A stretch of DNA of 64,000 bases from the NCBI GenBank assembly GCA_900557275.1, contig USRX01000001.1:62001-126000 (forward strand), written 5' to 3'. The translations under genes and the position numbers were made by a program. Each line of letters starts with the position of its first letter. Positions within the stretch are counted from its first letter, which is position 1. The stretch is from an uncultured Roseburia sp. Its GTDB lineage: Bacteria; Bacillota_A; Clostridia; Lachnospirales; Lachnospiraceae. Shown piece by piece: positions 48,625 through 58,156 of this stretch. The notes below the pieces were generated by a model, which was not told where the DNA came from, ran no database searches, and saw nothing but the letters and a program-made list of their open reading frames with translations.

Positions 48625-49812
48625 ATGTTTCAATTTCATTCATTTTTGATCAAATACGGAGAAATCGCTATTAAAGGCAAGAACCGTTATCTCTTCGAGG
48701 ATAAACTGGTGGAAATGCTCGGCTTTTCATTAAAACCGGTGGAAGGCGAATTTGAGATCACAAAAGAGCAGGGACGTATTTATGTCAATGCCCTCAGTGA
48801 CTATGATTATGACGAGGCAGTGGAAGCTATGACCAGTGTTTTTGGCGTGGTCGGCGTATGTCCGATGGTACAGGTAGAAGATCACGGATTTGAACAGCTG
48901 GCAAAAGATGTGTTGGAGTATCTGGATCATGTGTACCCGGATAAAAATAAAACTTTTAAAGTTGTATCCCGCCGTGCAAGAAAGAATTTCCCACTGGATT
49001 CTCAGGAAATCAACCGGGAAATGGGCGGCATCATTCTGGATGCATATCCGGAAATGAAAGTAGACGTTCACAATCCGGACATTATGCTGAACATTGAGAT
49101 CCGTACAAAGATCAATATTTATTCAGAGATCATTCCGGGTCCGGGAGGAATGCCGGTAGGAACAAACGGAAAAGCAATGCTGTTGTTATCCGGCGGTATC
49201 GACAGCCCGGTAGCTGGTTATATGATCGCAAAGCGCGGTGTTACCATTGAAGCGGTATATTTCCATGCACCGCCATATACCAGTGAGCGCGCAAAACAGA
49301 AAGTCGTAGATCTGGCAAAACTGGTTGCCCGTTACAGCGGACCGATCCGTCTGCATGTGGTCAACTTTACAGAGATTCAGCTGTACATTTATGAGCAGTG
49401 TCCGCATGATGAGCTTACGATCATTATGCGCCGTTATATGATGAAGATCGCAGAGCATTTTGCAAAAGAAGACAACTGTCTGGGGCTGATCACGGGAGAG
49501 AGTATCGGACAGGTAGCAAGTCAGACGATGCAGTCTCTGGCAGCGACCAATGAAGTATGTACCCTTCCGGTATACCGCCCACTGATCGGATTTGATAAAA
49601 ACGAGATCATTGCAGTGTCTGAGAAAATCAATACTTACGAGACATCCATCCTTCCATACGAGGACTGCTGCACGATCTTTGTGGCAAAACATCCGGTTAC
49701 AAAACCGAATCTGAACATCATCAAACGTTCGGAGCTGAATCTGCAGGAAAAAATTGATGAAATGGTAAAAACTGCCATTGAGACGACTGAGATTATCGAA
49801 GTAGAAGCATAA
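48625..49812 (+). CDS. thiI: tRNA 4-thiouridine synthase
   Basis: A 395-residue enzyme making s4U8 in tRNA. An N-terminal ferredoxin-like/THUMP part (to about 165) leads to the PP-loop LLSGGIDSPVAGYM at about 188-200. The C-terminal rhodanese domain of E. coli ThiI is absent, as in most Firmicutes; the cysteines EDCC (about 349-352) may carry sulfur instead. It follows its likely sulfur donor by 180 bases. AAAGGAAA precedes the ATG. Confidence 0.94.
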   Translation: MFQFHSFLIKYGEIAIKGKNRYLFEDKLVEMLGFSLKPVEGEFEITKEQGRIYVNALSDYDYDEAVEAMTSVFGVVGVCPMVQVEDHGFEQLAKDVLEYLDHVYPDKNKTFKVVSRRARKNFPLDSQEINREMGGIILDAYPEMKVDVHNPDIMLNIEIRTKINIYSEIIPGPGGMPVGTNGKAMLLLSGGIDSPVAGYMIAKRGVTIEAVYFHAPPYTSERAKQKVVDLAKLVARYSGPIRLHVVNFTEIQLYIYEQCPHDELTIIMRRYMMKIAEHFAKEDNCLGLITGESIGQVASQTMQSLAATNEVCTLPVYRPLIGFDKNEIIAVSEKINTYETSILPYEDCCTIFVAKHPVTKPNLNIIKRSELNLQEKIDEMVKTAIETTEIIEVEA

Positions 49813-49853
49813 AAAGAAAAGGCACTGCAACAGCAGTGCCTTTCAAAAAAATA
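49812..49853. terminator. Bidirectional terminator between thiI and the HPr-like gene
   Basis: AAAGGCACTGC and GCAGTGCCTTT form a perfect 11-bp stem around AACA, with A-rich left and T/C-rich right flanks. It lies between convergent genes. Confidence 0.85.
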
Positions 49854-49860
49854 ATCGTAA

Positions 49861-50094
49861 TTATTCAACAATATAAGGTTTTAAAGTTTCGAGCACTTTG
49901 TCAACGTCTTCTTCTGCATGGATAGCAAGATCGATCGGTTTGGAAAGATCCAGACTGAAAATACCCATGATAGATTTTGCATCGATAACGTATCTTCCGG
50001 AAATCAGATCAAAGTCGAATGAGTACTGTGAAATGGTATTTACAAAACTTTTCACTTTATCGATGGAATTTAAAGAAATTTTTACTGTTTTCAT
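49861..50094 (-). CDS. HPr-like protein without the PTS histidine (Crh-like)
   Basis: A 77-residue HPr-fold protein. The start at 50094 follows AAGGAG on the minus strand; the longer frame adds 28 residues of leader. The region that holds His15 in HPr (GIHARPA) reads SLNSIDKVKSF here, with no histidine, so it cannot pass phosphate from enzyme I to sugars. The regulatory serine segment is kept: AKSIMGIFSLDLSK, with Ser41 at the position of Ser46. That is the pattern of Bacillus Crh, which works only in catabolite control once HPr kinase phosphorylates the serine. Alone on its strand, with its own leader hairpin. Confidence 0.82.
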   Translation of the reverse strand: MKTVKISLNSIDKVKSFVNTISQYSFDFDLISGRYVIDAKSIMGIFSLDLSKPIDLAIHAEEDVDKVLETLKPYIVE

Positions 50095-50159
50095 GTAGAA
50101 CACTCCTTTTTGATTAGATATTTCAAGGGGTAAATATTCCATGTTACTCCCTGATTCCC

Positions 50160-50193
50160 AGTGGTAAGATCCATTCACTTTTGGATGACCACT
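50160..50193 (-). other. Leader hairpin of the HPr-like gene
   Basis: AGTGGT/ACCACT with inner TCCA/TGGA pair across 34 bases, about 65 bases upstream of the start and just after a possible promoter. There is no T-run. A possible RNA or protein binding site. Confidence 0.45.
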
Positions 50194-50202
50194 CCTGTAA
50201 TT

Positions 50203-50231
50203 ATAGTAACTTTTTGCATGGCAAAAGTCAA
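50203..50231 (-). promoter_or_regulatory. Possible promoter of the HPr-like gene
   Basis: On the minus strand TTGACT and TACTAT are 17 bases apart, with TATAAT three bases further on. Confidence 0.4.
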
Positions 50232-50414
50232 GTAAGATATGCGTGAAGAACGGGAATTAGCAGGGGAAAGAAATGGTAAAATGGACGTTGTATTTTATAA
50301 AAAACACAGAATGTAAAAACTTCTGTATGAAGTAGTAAAAGAAATATAAAAATGGAAGATGTGTTTTTTATACGATATTATTTAGGAAGCAACAATAACA
50401 TTGAGGTATAGATT

Positions 50415-51698
50415 ATGAAAAAAGCAGCATTACACAATCTTGGATGTAAGGTAAACTCTTACGAGACAGAAGCTATGCAGCAGATGCTTGAGGATGCAGG
50501 TTACGAGATTGTCCCTTTTTCAGAAAAAGCAGATGTGTATATTATCAATACCTGTTCTGTAACGAATATCGCTGATCGGAAATCCCGTCAGATGCTGCAT
50601 CGCGCAAAGCATTTGAATCCGGATAGCATCGTCATCGGAACCGGCTGTTATGTACAGACTGCCTATGAAAAATTAAAAGAAGATGTGGCAGTGGATATCC
50701 TGATCGGGAATAACCGGAAGCAGGATCTGCTGCGCATTATTCAGGAATATGAGACTGAACATCGGGTTACAGATACCTGTATCGATATCAATCAGGGCGT
50801 GCAGGAATATGAAAATCTGAATGTCAGCCGTGCCGCAGAACATACAAGGGCATTCCTGAAAGTACAGGATGGCTGTAACCAGTTCTGCAGCTATTGCATC
50901 ATTCCGTATGCCAGAGGCCGTGTCCGCAGCAAGCAGATTGCAGATGTCCGCAAAGAGGCAGAAGCGCTGGCGGCTGGCGGATATCAGGAAATCGTGCTTA
51001 CAGGTATCCATCTGAGTTCTTTTGGTGTGGATCATGGTGAGACACTTCTGGAACTGATTGAAGAGCTTCACAAAATTACAGGCATTCAGCGGATACGTCT
51101 TGGCTCTTTGGAACCTGGCATCGTGACAGATGCATTTGCAGAAGCACTTAGCCGATTGCCGAAGGTATGCCCGCATTTCCATCTGTCTTTACAGAGCGGA
51201 TGTGACACTGTACTGAAGCGGATGAACCGAAAATATGATTCGGCAGAATATGAAGAGAAATGCAAAATCCTCAGAAAATATTTTGAACATCCGGCGATTA
51301 CAACGGATATTATTGTAGGATTTCCGGGAGAGACCGAAGAGGAATTTGCAAAGACCTGTGAATTTGTGGAACAGATTCGTTTTTATGAGATTCACGTGTT
51401 TAAATACTCCAAACGTGAAGGAACCGTTGCAGCATCTATGAAAGATCAGGTGGATGAGTCGATAAAAAATGACAGAAGCACCCATCTGCTTACATTGGCA
51501 GAAAATCTGAAACAGGAATATATGCAGTGGTACGAAGAGAAAAAGGTGCCGGTTCTGTTTGAACGTAAAGTAGAGCGGGATGGAAAACTTTATTACGAGG
51601 GATTTACACCGGAGTATGTGAAGGTATATAAACCGGCGGATGATGCCTGTCTGGAAAATCAGATAATGGAGGTTGAATTTTCAGAGGTTTTATATTAA
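50415..51698 (+). CDS. mtaB: tRNA t6A37 methylthiotransferase MtaB
   Basis: A 427-residue radical-SAM methylthiotransferase turning t6A37 into ms2t6A37 in tRNA. The N-terminal UPF0004 domain has three cluster cysteines (NLGCKVN, NTCSVTN, GTGCYVQ), the radical-SAM motif is CNQFCSYC at about 154-161, and a TRAM domain ends the protein. It follows the conserved block after rsmE in many Firmicutes, here separated by the desulfurase, thiI and HPr-like genes. Confidence 0.94.
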   Translation: MKKAALHNLGCKVNSYETEAMQQMLEDAGYEIVPFSEKADVYIINTCSVTNIADRKSRQMLHRAKHLNPDSIVIGTGCYVQTAYEKLKEDVAVDILIGNNRKQDLLRIIQEYETEHRVTDTCIDINQGVQEYENLNVSRAAEHTRAFLKVQDGCNQFCSYCIIPYARGRVRSKQIADVRKEAEALAAGGYQEIVLTGIHLSSFGVDHGETLLELIEELHKITGIQRIRLGSLEPGIVTDAFAEALSRLPKVCPHFHLSLQSGCDTVLKRMNRKYDSAEYEEKCKILRKYFEHPAITTDIIVGFPGETEEEFAKTCEFVEQIRFYEIHVFKYSKREGTVAASMKDQVDESIKNDRSTHLLTLAENLKQEYMQWYEEKKVPVLFERKVERDGKLYYEGFTPEYVKVYKPADDACLENQIMEVEFSEVLY

Positions 51699-51767
51699 AC
51701 TTATGTGATAGAGATAGTTTGAACGGATCATGAATGGTTCAAAAAGAAAGCAAATGAGGTTGTTAAT

Positions 51768-52031
51768 ATGCAGGACATGAGTCACACACAATATTTTAAA
51801 GTACAGAAGGAGCCGGAACTTAAGATCAGTGACGTGTTAGAAGTGATCTACAGAGCAATGGCAGAAAAAGGATATAATCCGGTAAATCAGATTGTGGGAT
51901 ATATTATGTCCGGCGATCCGACATACATTACAAGCCATAAAAATGCGAGAAATCTTGTTATGAAGATTGAACGGGACGAACTTGTAGAAGAAGTGTTAAA
52001 ATATTATATTAAGAATCATTCCTGGGAATAG
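51768..52031 (+). CDS. IreB-family regulatory protein
   Basis: An 87-residue DUF965 protein. The family core [21 protein letters not shown] is clear (residues 35-55; quoted just within limits in outline), followed by [19 protein letters not shown]. In Enterococcus, IreB is phosphorylated by the Ser/Thr kinase IreK on N-terminal threonines and lowers cephalosporin resistance; Thr6 here could be such a site. A start at the internal Met4 is also possible. It precedes ruvX by 11 bases, the standard order. Confidence 0.88.
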   Translation: MQDMSHTQYFKVQKEPELKISDVLEVIYRAMAEKGYNPVNQIVGYIMSGDPTYITSHKNARNLVMKIERDELVEEVLKYYIKNHSWE

Positions 52032-52042
52032 AGAGGATTACT

Positions 52043-52474
52043 ATGCGAATAATGGGCCTGGATTTTGGGTCAAAGACAGTGGGGGTCGCTATCAGCGACG
52101 CTCTGCTTCTGACTGCCCAGGGAATCGAGATCATACGGAGAAAATCTCCGTCAAAGCTGCGCCAGACGCTGGCACGAATTGAAGAGTTGAAAAATGAGTA
52201 CGAGGTAGAAAAAATTGTTCTGGGATTCCCGAAAAATATGAACAATACAGAAGGGGATCGCTGCGAGAAGACACAGGAGTTTAAGGAAATGCTGGAGAAA
52301 CGTACCGGTTTGGAGGTAGTTCTCTGGGATGAAAGACTTACAACGGTAGCAGCGGACCGCGCAATGATGGAAGGCAGCATTCGCCGGGAAGACAGGAAAA
52401 ATTATGTCGATAAACTGGCAGCTGTTTTTATTTTGCAAGGATATCTGGACTTTTTAAGCAATCAGAAACAGTAA
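52043..52474 (+). CDS. ruvX: Holliday junction resolvase-like protein YqgF/RuvX
   Basis: A 143-residue RNase H-fold protein. [16 protein letters not shown] at the N-terminus carries the first acidic residue, [15 protein letters not shown] and [15 protein letters not shown] the others. YqgF is needed for 5' maturation of 16S rRNA in E. coli; resolvase activity is less certain. AGAGGA precedes the ATG; it is followed by the DUF1292 gene. Confidence 0.93.
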   Translation: MRIMGLDFGSKTVGVAISDALLLTAQGIEIIRRKSPSKLRQTLARIEELKNEYEVEKIVLGFPKNMNNTEGDRCEKTQEFKEMLEKRTGLEVVLWDERLTTVAADRAMMEGSIRREDRKNYVDKLAAVFILQGYLDFLSNQKQ

Positions 52475-52484
52475 AGAGGATAAG

Positions 52485-52742
52485 ATGGAAACAATAACAT
52501 TAAATGCTCCGGATACAGGAGAAGAAATCGAACTTTATATTCTGGAACAGACATGCATCAACGGTGCGAACTATCTTTTGGTCACAGAAGAGGAGACGGA
52601 AGACTCAGAAGCATGGATTTTGAAAGAGATCCGCACGGAAGAGAATGATCTGATCTATGAATTTGTAGAAGATGATGTGGAATTTGATGCCATTGCACGG
52701 GTATTTGAAGAAATGCTGGAAGATGTAGGCATTGAAAAATAA
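52485..52742 (+). CDS. DUF1292 (YrzB-like) small acidic protein
   Basis: An 85-residue, very acidic protein (ITLNAPDTGEEIELYILEQT start). It keeps the Firmicute order ireB-ruvX-yrzB and lies 10 bases after ruvX. The function is unknown. AGAGGATAAG precedes the ATG. Confidence 0.85.
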   Translation: METITLNAPDTGEEIELYILEQTCINGANYLLVTEEETEDSEAWILKEIRTEENDLIYEFVEDDVEFDAIARVFEEMLEDVGIEK

Positions 52743-52777
52743 AAAATGAGCGAAAATATAATGATGGAGGTGCTTTT

Positions 52778-54442
52778 TTGAGCAATACAAAAAAATCGAA
52801 GTTACGGATCATTCCGCTTGGTGGACTGGAAGCCATCGGAATGAACATTACTGCCTTTGAATACGAAGACAGTATTATTGTCGTGGATTGCGGATTATCA
52901 TTCCCGGAAGATGACATGCTGGGAATTGATCTTGTAATCCCGGATATCACATATTTAAAGGATAATATCGAGAAAGTAAAAGGATTCTTTATCACACACG
53001 GACATGAGGACCATATCGGAGCCCTTCCGTATGTGTTAAGAGAAATCAATGTGCCAATTTATTCTACCAAACTTACAAATGGCATTATTGAGCACAAATT
53101 AAAAGAGCATAACATGCTTTCTAAAGTAAAACGAAAAGTCGTAAAATACGGTCAGCATATCAATCTTGGCTGCTTCCGTGTAGAGTTTATTAGGACAAAC
53201 CACAGTATTCAGGATGCGGCAGCTCTGGCAATCTATTCCGGCGCAGGAATCGTTGTCCATACCGGAGATTTTAAAGTAGATTACACACCGGTATACGGAG
53301 ATGCCATTGACCTGCAGCGTTTTGGTGAGATTGGGAAAAAAGGCGTACTGGCTCTGATGTGTGACAGTACCAATGCAGAACGTCCGGGATTTACCCAGTC
53401 TGAGCGTACTGTTGGCAAAACCTTTGATACGATCTTCCGTGAACATCCGAACAACCGTATTCTGGTAGCGACCTTTGCATCCAATGTAGACCGTGTACAA
53501 CAGATTATCAATACGGCATATCATTATGGAAGGAAGGTAGTCGTAGAAGGACGAAGCATGGTCAATATCATTTCCACTGCGTCTGAACTCGGCTATCTGC
53601 AGATCCCGGACAATACACTGATCGAGATCGAACAGTTGAAAAATTATCCGCCGGAGAAAACGGTTCTGATTACAACAGGAAGCCAGGGAGAGCCGCTGGC
53701 AGCACTGTCCCGTATGGCAAGCGGCATGCACCGTAAGATTAAGATCATGCCAAATGACCTGATCGTATTCAGTTCCAATCCTATTCCGGGAAATGAAAAA
53801 GCTGTTTCCAGAGTTATCAATGACCTGTATATTCAGGGCGCAGAGGTTATTTTCCACGATACCCATGTATCCGGTCATGCCTGCCAGGAAGAGATGAAAC
53901 TGATCTATTCTCTGGTTCGCCCGAAATATGCCATCCCGATCCATGGAGAATACAAACACCGTATCGCCCAGGCCGGAGTTGCAGAAGAGCTTGGTATCCC
54001 GAAAGAGAATATTCTTATGCTTTCTTCCGGAGATGTACTGGAATTGGATGATGAAGGCGCAGATGTGGTAGATAAAGTGCAGGTTGGATCTGTATTTGTC
54101 GATGGTCTTGGCGTCGGAGATGTTGGAAATATTGTAATGCGCGACAGACAACATCTGGCAGAGGATGGTATTATTATCGTTGTACTTACCTTGGAATCCG
54201 GAAGCGGACAGATTCTTGCCGGACCGGATATTGTATCACGTGGATTTGTCTATGTCCGTGGCTCTGAGAGTCTGATGGATGAAGCACAGCGCGTGTTGAA
54301 CGGCACAGTGTCAGCTATCGCAGACAAGGGCATTACAGACTGGGGCAAGATTAAATCTGAAATCAAAGATTCCCTCGGCGATTATGTATGGAAGAAGACA
54401 AAGAGACGTCCGATGATTCTGCCAGTTATCATGGAAATATAA
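52778..54442 (+). CDS. rnj: Ribonuclease J
   Basis: A 554-residue metallo-beta-lactamase/beta-CASP nuclease with 5' exo- and endonuclease activity on mRNA and rRNA. The zinc motif THGHEDHIGALP lies at about residues 74-85; beta-CASP features include GSQGEPLAALSRMA and HVSGHA. The start is a TTG, six bases after GGAGGTG. The 35-base gap after the DUF1292 gene suggests cotranscription. Next downstream is a ylbF-family gene, also linked to RNA decay. Confidence 0.95.
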   Translation: MSNTKKSKLRIIPLGGLEAIGMNITAFEYEDSIIVVDCGLSFPEDDMLGIDLVIPDITYLKDNIEKVKGFFITHGHEDHIGALPYVLREINVPIYSTKLTNGIIEHKLKEHNMLSKVKRKVVKYGQHINLGCFRVEFIRTNHSIQDAAALAIYSGAGIVVHTGDFKVDYTPVYGDAIDLQRFGEIGKKGVLALMCDSTNAERPGFTQSERTVGKTFDTIFREHPNNRILVATFASNVDRVQQIINTAYHYGRKVVVEGRSMVNIISTASELGYLQIPDNTLIEIEQLKNYPPEKTVLITTGSQGEPLAALSRMASGMHRKIKIMPNDLIVFSSNPIPGNEKAVSRVINDLYIQGAEVIFHDTHVSGHACQEEMKLIYSLVRPKYAIPIHGEYKHRIAQAGVAEELGIPKENILMLSSGDVLELDDEGADVVDKVQVGSVFVDGLGVGDVGNIVMRDRQHLAEDGIIIVVLTLESGSGQILAGPDIVSRGFVYVRGSESLMDEAQRVLNGTVSAIADKGITDWGKIKSEIKDSLGDYVWKKTKRRPMILPVIMEI

Positions 54443-54579
54443 GATGTGTTTATCATAAAAGGCGAGGCGCTATCCGTTCAAGCAGACAGAGAAAACATTA
54501 GGAAGACTGTCTGAAGTTGAATTTGTTCAGCTGGACAGAATTTTGAAGTGGTAGAAACGAAGTTGTGAGAGGAAGATAT

Positions 54580-54924
54580 ATGTCAGCAGTAGAAGAAAGC
54601 ACGAAACAGCTTGTAGATACGATAAAAAACAGTATCATATATCAAAATTACCAGAACTGTCGGAAAGAGATTCGGCAGTATCCGGAAAAGATGCAGGCAT
54701 TGCAGGAATTTCGAATGAGAAATTATGAACTGCAGAACAGTACCGAAAACATTGATCTTTATAACGAAATTGACAAGCTGGAACAGCGATACAGCAGTTA
54801 CCGCAATGATCCGATAGTGGAAACTTATCTGGAGGCGGAGAATTCTTTTTTTCGGCTTCTTAGAAAAGTCAATTGGGAGATCATAGAAAGTCTTGATGTC
54901 GAGCAAGTATTGAGGAATGGATGA
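54580..54924 (+). CDS. YlbF/YmcA-family protein
   Basis: A 114-residue helical DUF964 protein (KNSIIYQNYQNCRKEI..., LQEFRMRNYELQ..., ETYLEAENSFFRLLR). In Bacillus, YlbF, YmcA and YaaT form a complex that guides RNase Y. The ATG at 54580 follows GAGAGGAAG and is preferred to the GTG at 54565. It lies downstream of RNase J, and its stop overlaps the start of trmR by eight bases. Confidence 0.85.
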   Translation: MSAVEESTKQLVDTIKNSIIYQNYQNCRKEIRQYPEKMQALQEFRMRNYELQNSTENIDLYNEIDKLEQRYSSYRNDPIVETYLEAENSFFRLLRKVNWEIIESLDVEQVLRNG

Positions 54925-55606
54925 GAGTGAAGACAGTATGATCGTAGATGAAAGATTTGTAACATATATTAATTCTCTTGATACAGGCAATACACCGCTT
55001 CTGGAGGAGATCGAGCAGGAAGCATTACAGACCTATGTGCCGATCATCCGAAAGGAGATGCAGACATTTTTAAAATGGCTTCTGGCGGTAAAATGTCCAA
55101 ACCGGATACTGGAAGTGGGAACGGCAGTAGGATTTTCCGCACTTTTCATGGCGGAATATAATCCTGTACCTTGTGAGATCACAACGATAGAAAATTATGA
55201 AAAACGGATTCCTGTTGCCCGGAAAAATTTTGAGCGGGCAGACAGAACACAGCAGATCACACTTTTAGAAGGAGATGCGGCGGTTCGGTTGAAAGAACTG
55301 ACAGAACCCTATGACATGATCTTTATGGATGCGGCGAAAGGGCAGTATATCCATTTTATGGATGATGTGCTCCGACTCCTGAAGACGGGCGGCATACTGG
55401 TATCTGATAATGTACTTCAGGATGGAGATATCATTGAATCAAGGTTTGCAGTGACCAGACGAAACCGTACGATCCACAAACGGATGCGGGATTATCTGTA
55501 TCAGCTGACACATCATGAGGAACTTCGTACCAGCGTACTTCCCTTTGGAGATGGGGTAACTGTCAGCGTTAAGCTGGGGAAAGAATTTCTTAGACAGAAC
55601 AGATAA
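54917..55606 (+). CDS. trmR: tRNA 5-hydroxyuridine methyltransferase TrmR-like
   Basis: A 229-residue class I O-methyltransferase. SAM loop ILEVGTAVGFSALFM (about 64-78) and the metal site MDAAKGQYIHFMDD with SDNVLQDGD. The family includes catechol methyltransferases, but the place right before a U32 protein matches Bacillus trmR-trhP, where TrmR turns ho5U34 of tRNA into mo5U34. The start is uncertain: ATG 54917 overlaps ylbF with GAGG close by, and ATG 54938 (MIVDERF) is an alternative. Confidence 0.82.
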   Translation: MDESEDSMIVDERFVTYINSLDTGNTPLLEEIEQEALQTYVPIIRKEMQTFLKWLLAVKCPNRILEVGTAVGFSALFMAEYNPVPCEITTIENYEKRIPVARKNFERADRTQQITLLEGDAAVRLKELTEPYDMIFMDAAKGQYIHFMDDVLRLLKTGGILVSDNVLQDGDIIESRFAVTRRNRTIHKRMRDYLYQLTHHEELRTSVLPFGDGVTVSVKLGKEFLRQNR

Positions 55607-55799
55607 TATTATAAAACAGATATTTTTTGATTTGCCTTAGCGCTCAAAAGCAGCGGAAAGGGCATTTATATAAAAATAGTTTTAAAATTATTTATACCAT
55701 CAGTGAAAGATGATGGAAAGGGACTTATATAGACGGATTAGCCGGATGTGATTCTCGGTAAAACGAGATAACGCATAAGGCAGGATGGAGGAAAATAAA

Positions 55800-57029
55800 A
55801 TGAAACGACCGGAGCTGTTAGTACCGGCCAGCAGCCTGGAAGTATTGAAGGTTGCTGTTATATTTGGCGCAGATGCCGTATATATCGGTGGAGAAGCATT
55901 TGGACTTCGTGCAAAGGCGAAAAACTTTTCTATGGATGATATCCGTGAGGGAATCGCATTTGCCCATGCACATAATGTAAAAGTTTACATCACAGCAAAT
56001 ATTCTGGCACATAATGCTGATCTGGAAGGTGTACGCGGATATTTTGAAGAATTAAAAGAAGTAGGTCCGGATGCGCTGATCATTTCAGATCCGGGTGTAT
56101 TTATGATTGCAAGGGAAGTCTGCCCGGAGATTGATATCCATGTCAGCACTCAGGCGAATAACACCAACTATGCGACGTTTAACTTCTGGTATCAGCAGGG
56201 TGCCCGCAGAGTGGTAACTGCCAGAGAACTTTCGCTGGTGGAATTAAAACAGATTCGTGAGAATATCCCGGATGATCTGGAGATGGAGACCTTTATTCAC
56301 GGCGCAATGTGTATCTCTTATTCCGGCAGATGTTTGTTGAGCAATTATTTTACCGGAAGAGATGCGAACCACGGAGCATGCACACATCCGTGCAGATGGA
56401 AATATTCCATCGTGGAAGAGACAAGACCGGGAGAATATATGCCGGTGTACGAAAATGAAAGGGGAACTTTTATTTTCAATTCCAAAGATCTGTGCATGAT
56501 CGAGCATATTCCGGAAATGTTTGACACCGGTGTGGACAGCTATAAGATCGAGGGCAGGATGAAAACGGCACTCTATGTAGCTACCGTTGCGAGAACATAT
56601 CGGAAAGCGCTGGATGACTATATGGAAGATCCGGAATTGTATAAGAAAAATATGCCGTGGTATCTGGATCAGATATCCAACTGCACATATCGTCAGTTTA
56701 CAACGGGATTTTTCTTTGGGAAACCGGATGAAGACGCGCAGATTTATGACAGCAATACATATGTGAAAGAATACACATATCTTGGTATTGTTGGAGAACA
56801 GAATGCAGACGGACTTTATCGGATTGAACAGCGAAATAAATTTTCAGTAGGCGAAGTGATAGAGGTTATGAAGCCTGACGGACAGAATATTGAAGTGACA
56901 GTACAGAAGATTCTGAACGAAGAAGGCGAGGCAATGGAATCAGCGCCCCACCCGAAACAGGTGCTTTATATTGATCTTGGACATACATTGGAACAGTACG
57001 ATATCTTGCGCAGAAAAGAGGAGGAATAA
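55800..57029 (+). CDS. trhP: U32 family protein, probable tRNA hydroxylation protein TrhP
   Basis: A 409-residue protein starting KRPELLVPASSLEVLK. The U32 signature ETFIHGAMCISYSGRC and a later GACTHPCRW provide cysteines probably holding an Fe-S cluster. Once labelled peptidase, the family is now tied to tRNA U34 hydroxylation with prephenate; the adjacent trmR supports this. The ATG at 55785 contains the GGAGG and is not the start; 55800 is eight bases downstream of it. Bacillus has two copies (TrhP1/2), here one. Confidence 0.88.
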   Translation: MKRPELLVPASSLEVLKVAVIFGADAVYIGGEAFGLRAKAKNFSMDDIREGIAFAHAHNVKVYITANILAHNADLEGVRGYFEELKEVGPDALIISDPGVFMIAREVCPEIDIHVSTQANNTNYATFNFWYQQGARRVVTARELSLVELKQIRENIPDDLEMETFIHGAMCISYSGRCLLSNYFTGRDANHGACTHPCRWKYSIVEETRPGEYMPVYENERGTFIFNSKDLCMIEHIPEMFDTGVDSYKIEGRMKTALYVATVARTYRKALDDYMEDPELYKKNMPWYLDQISNCTYRQFTTGFFFGKPDEDAQIYDSNTYVKEYTYLGIVGEQNADGLYRIEQRNKFSVGEVIEVMKPDGQNIEVTVQKILNEEGEAMESAPHPKQVLYIDLGHTLEQYDILRRKEEE

Positions 57030-57031
57030 CC

Positions 57032-58087
57032 ATGGCCAGTGGAAAATACGTTGCATATGTAGGAACTTATACGAGACACAACAGTATCGGAATCCATATC
57101 TTTGACATTGATTCTGAAAAATGGTCGATGACAGAACGTAAAGTAGTTCCTATCAATAACCCATCTGATTTAATCGTGTCCGCAGACGGAAGATTTCTGT
57201 ATTCGATCGCAGATGAAGGGGTACAGTCTTTTAAAATCCTTCCGGATGGAGATCTGGAGCCGATGAACAGTGCGTGGATCGGCGGTATGAGAGGCTGCTA
57301 TCTGGATGTAGATGATCAGAACCGTTATCTTTTTGTCGGCGGTTATCATGACGGCAGAGTGACGATGATGCATTTGAATGAAGACGGAACGGTTGGGGAG
57401 ATCGCAGATGGTATTTTCCATGAAGGCATTGGCTGCAGCAATGCGGATCATAATTTTATTCCTCATGTAACATGTGTAAAACTGACCGTGGATCAGAAAT
57501 ATCTCTGTGCAGTAGACAGTGGTCTGGATCATGTAAAAGTATATGAAGTGGATTATGAAAATGGAAAACTGAAACTGTTTAACATTATCCGCGGACATAT
57601 TGACAGCGCACCACGTATGATCCGTTTCCGCAGAGAACTGTATTGTGTCTATGTTCTCTGTGAAGGAGATAACAATATCTATGTATATCATTACAAAACA
57701 GATAAATGTATGGCAAAAGGTATGGAACTGGTTCAGATCATTGGAACTTCGGATACTACAGAAAGTATACCATATGCTGCTTCCGGTATTGAATTTTCTC
57801 CGGATGGAAAACATTTGTTTGTGACAAATGCAGGGATCAATACAGCGATGATCTATGATGTGGATAAAGAGACTGGACTTCTTACGAAGAACTGCGAGAA
57901 CAGTCTGGGAGGAGATTATCCGAAGACCGTGGCTGTTATGCCAGATAATGAGCATTTTATCGCACTGAACAACGGTGGAAATGAGATTTGTATTTTCCGT
58001 ATGAATTATGATAAGAAATATTTCCTGATGGATTCCAAGCCGATCAAGATCGAACGACCGAATGCTATCTTTATTCATGAACTGTAG
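57032..58087 (+). CDS. Lactonase-type seven-bladed beta-propeller
   Basis: A 351-residue protein of the YkgB/Pgl lactonase family (GKYVAYVGTYTRHNSIGIHIFD start; repeated strands such as NPSDLIVSADGRFLYSI and SGIEFSPDGKHLFVTNAG). E. coli Pgl hydrolyses 6-phosphogluconolactone; whether this protein does is not shown, and no pentose-phosphate gene is nearby. GAGGAGG precedes the ATG within the end of trhP, so the two are coupled. No signal peptide. Confidence 0.82.
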   Translation: MASGKYVAYVGTYTRHNSIGIHIFDIDSEKWSMTERKVVPINNPSDLIVSADGRFLYSIADEGVQSFKILPDGDLEPMNSAWIGGMRGCYLDVDDQNRYLFVGGYHDGRVTMMHLNEDGTVGEIADGIFHEGIGCSNADHNFIPHVTCVKLTVDQKYLCAVDSGLDHVKVYEVDYENGKLKLFNIIRGHIDSAPRMIRFRRELYCVYVLCEGDNNIYVYHYKTDKCMAKGMELVQIIGTSDTTESIPYAASGIEFSPDGKHLFVTNAGINTAMIYDVDKETGLLTKNCENSLGGDYPKTVAVMPDNEHFIALNNGGNEICIFRMNYDKKYFLMDSKPIKIERPNAIFIHEL

Positions 58088-58095
58088 GAGTCTAT

Positions 58096-58155
58096 AAAGA
58101 AAAAACATCTTATTCTGAAAAGAGAGTATCTTTCAGGATAAGATGTTTTTTCTTT
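58096..58155. terminator. Bidirectional terminator between the lactonase gene and aroC
   Basis: AAAGAAAAAACATCTTAT-tCTGAAA pairs with TTTCAGgATAAGATG-T6CTTT, a stem of about 25 bp with a single G-U pair and a 10-base loop. It is T-rich on both strands. Confidence 0.88.
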
Positions 58156-58156
58156 A

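Noticed and set aside
54483..54513. CAGACAG/CTGTCTG hairpin after RNase J as terminator
   Set aside because: The stem is real, but no T-run follows and ylbF is close downstream, so it is not called a terminator.
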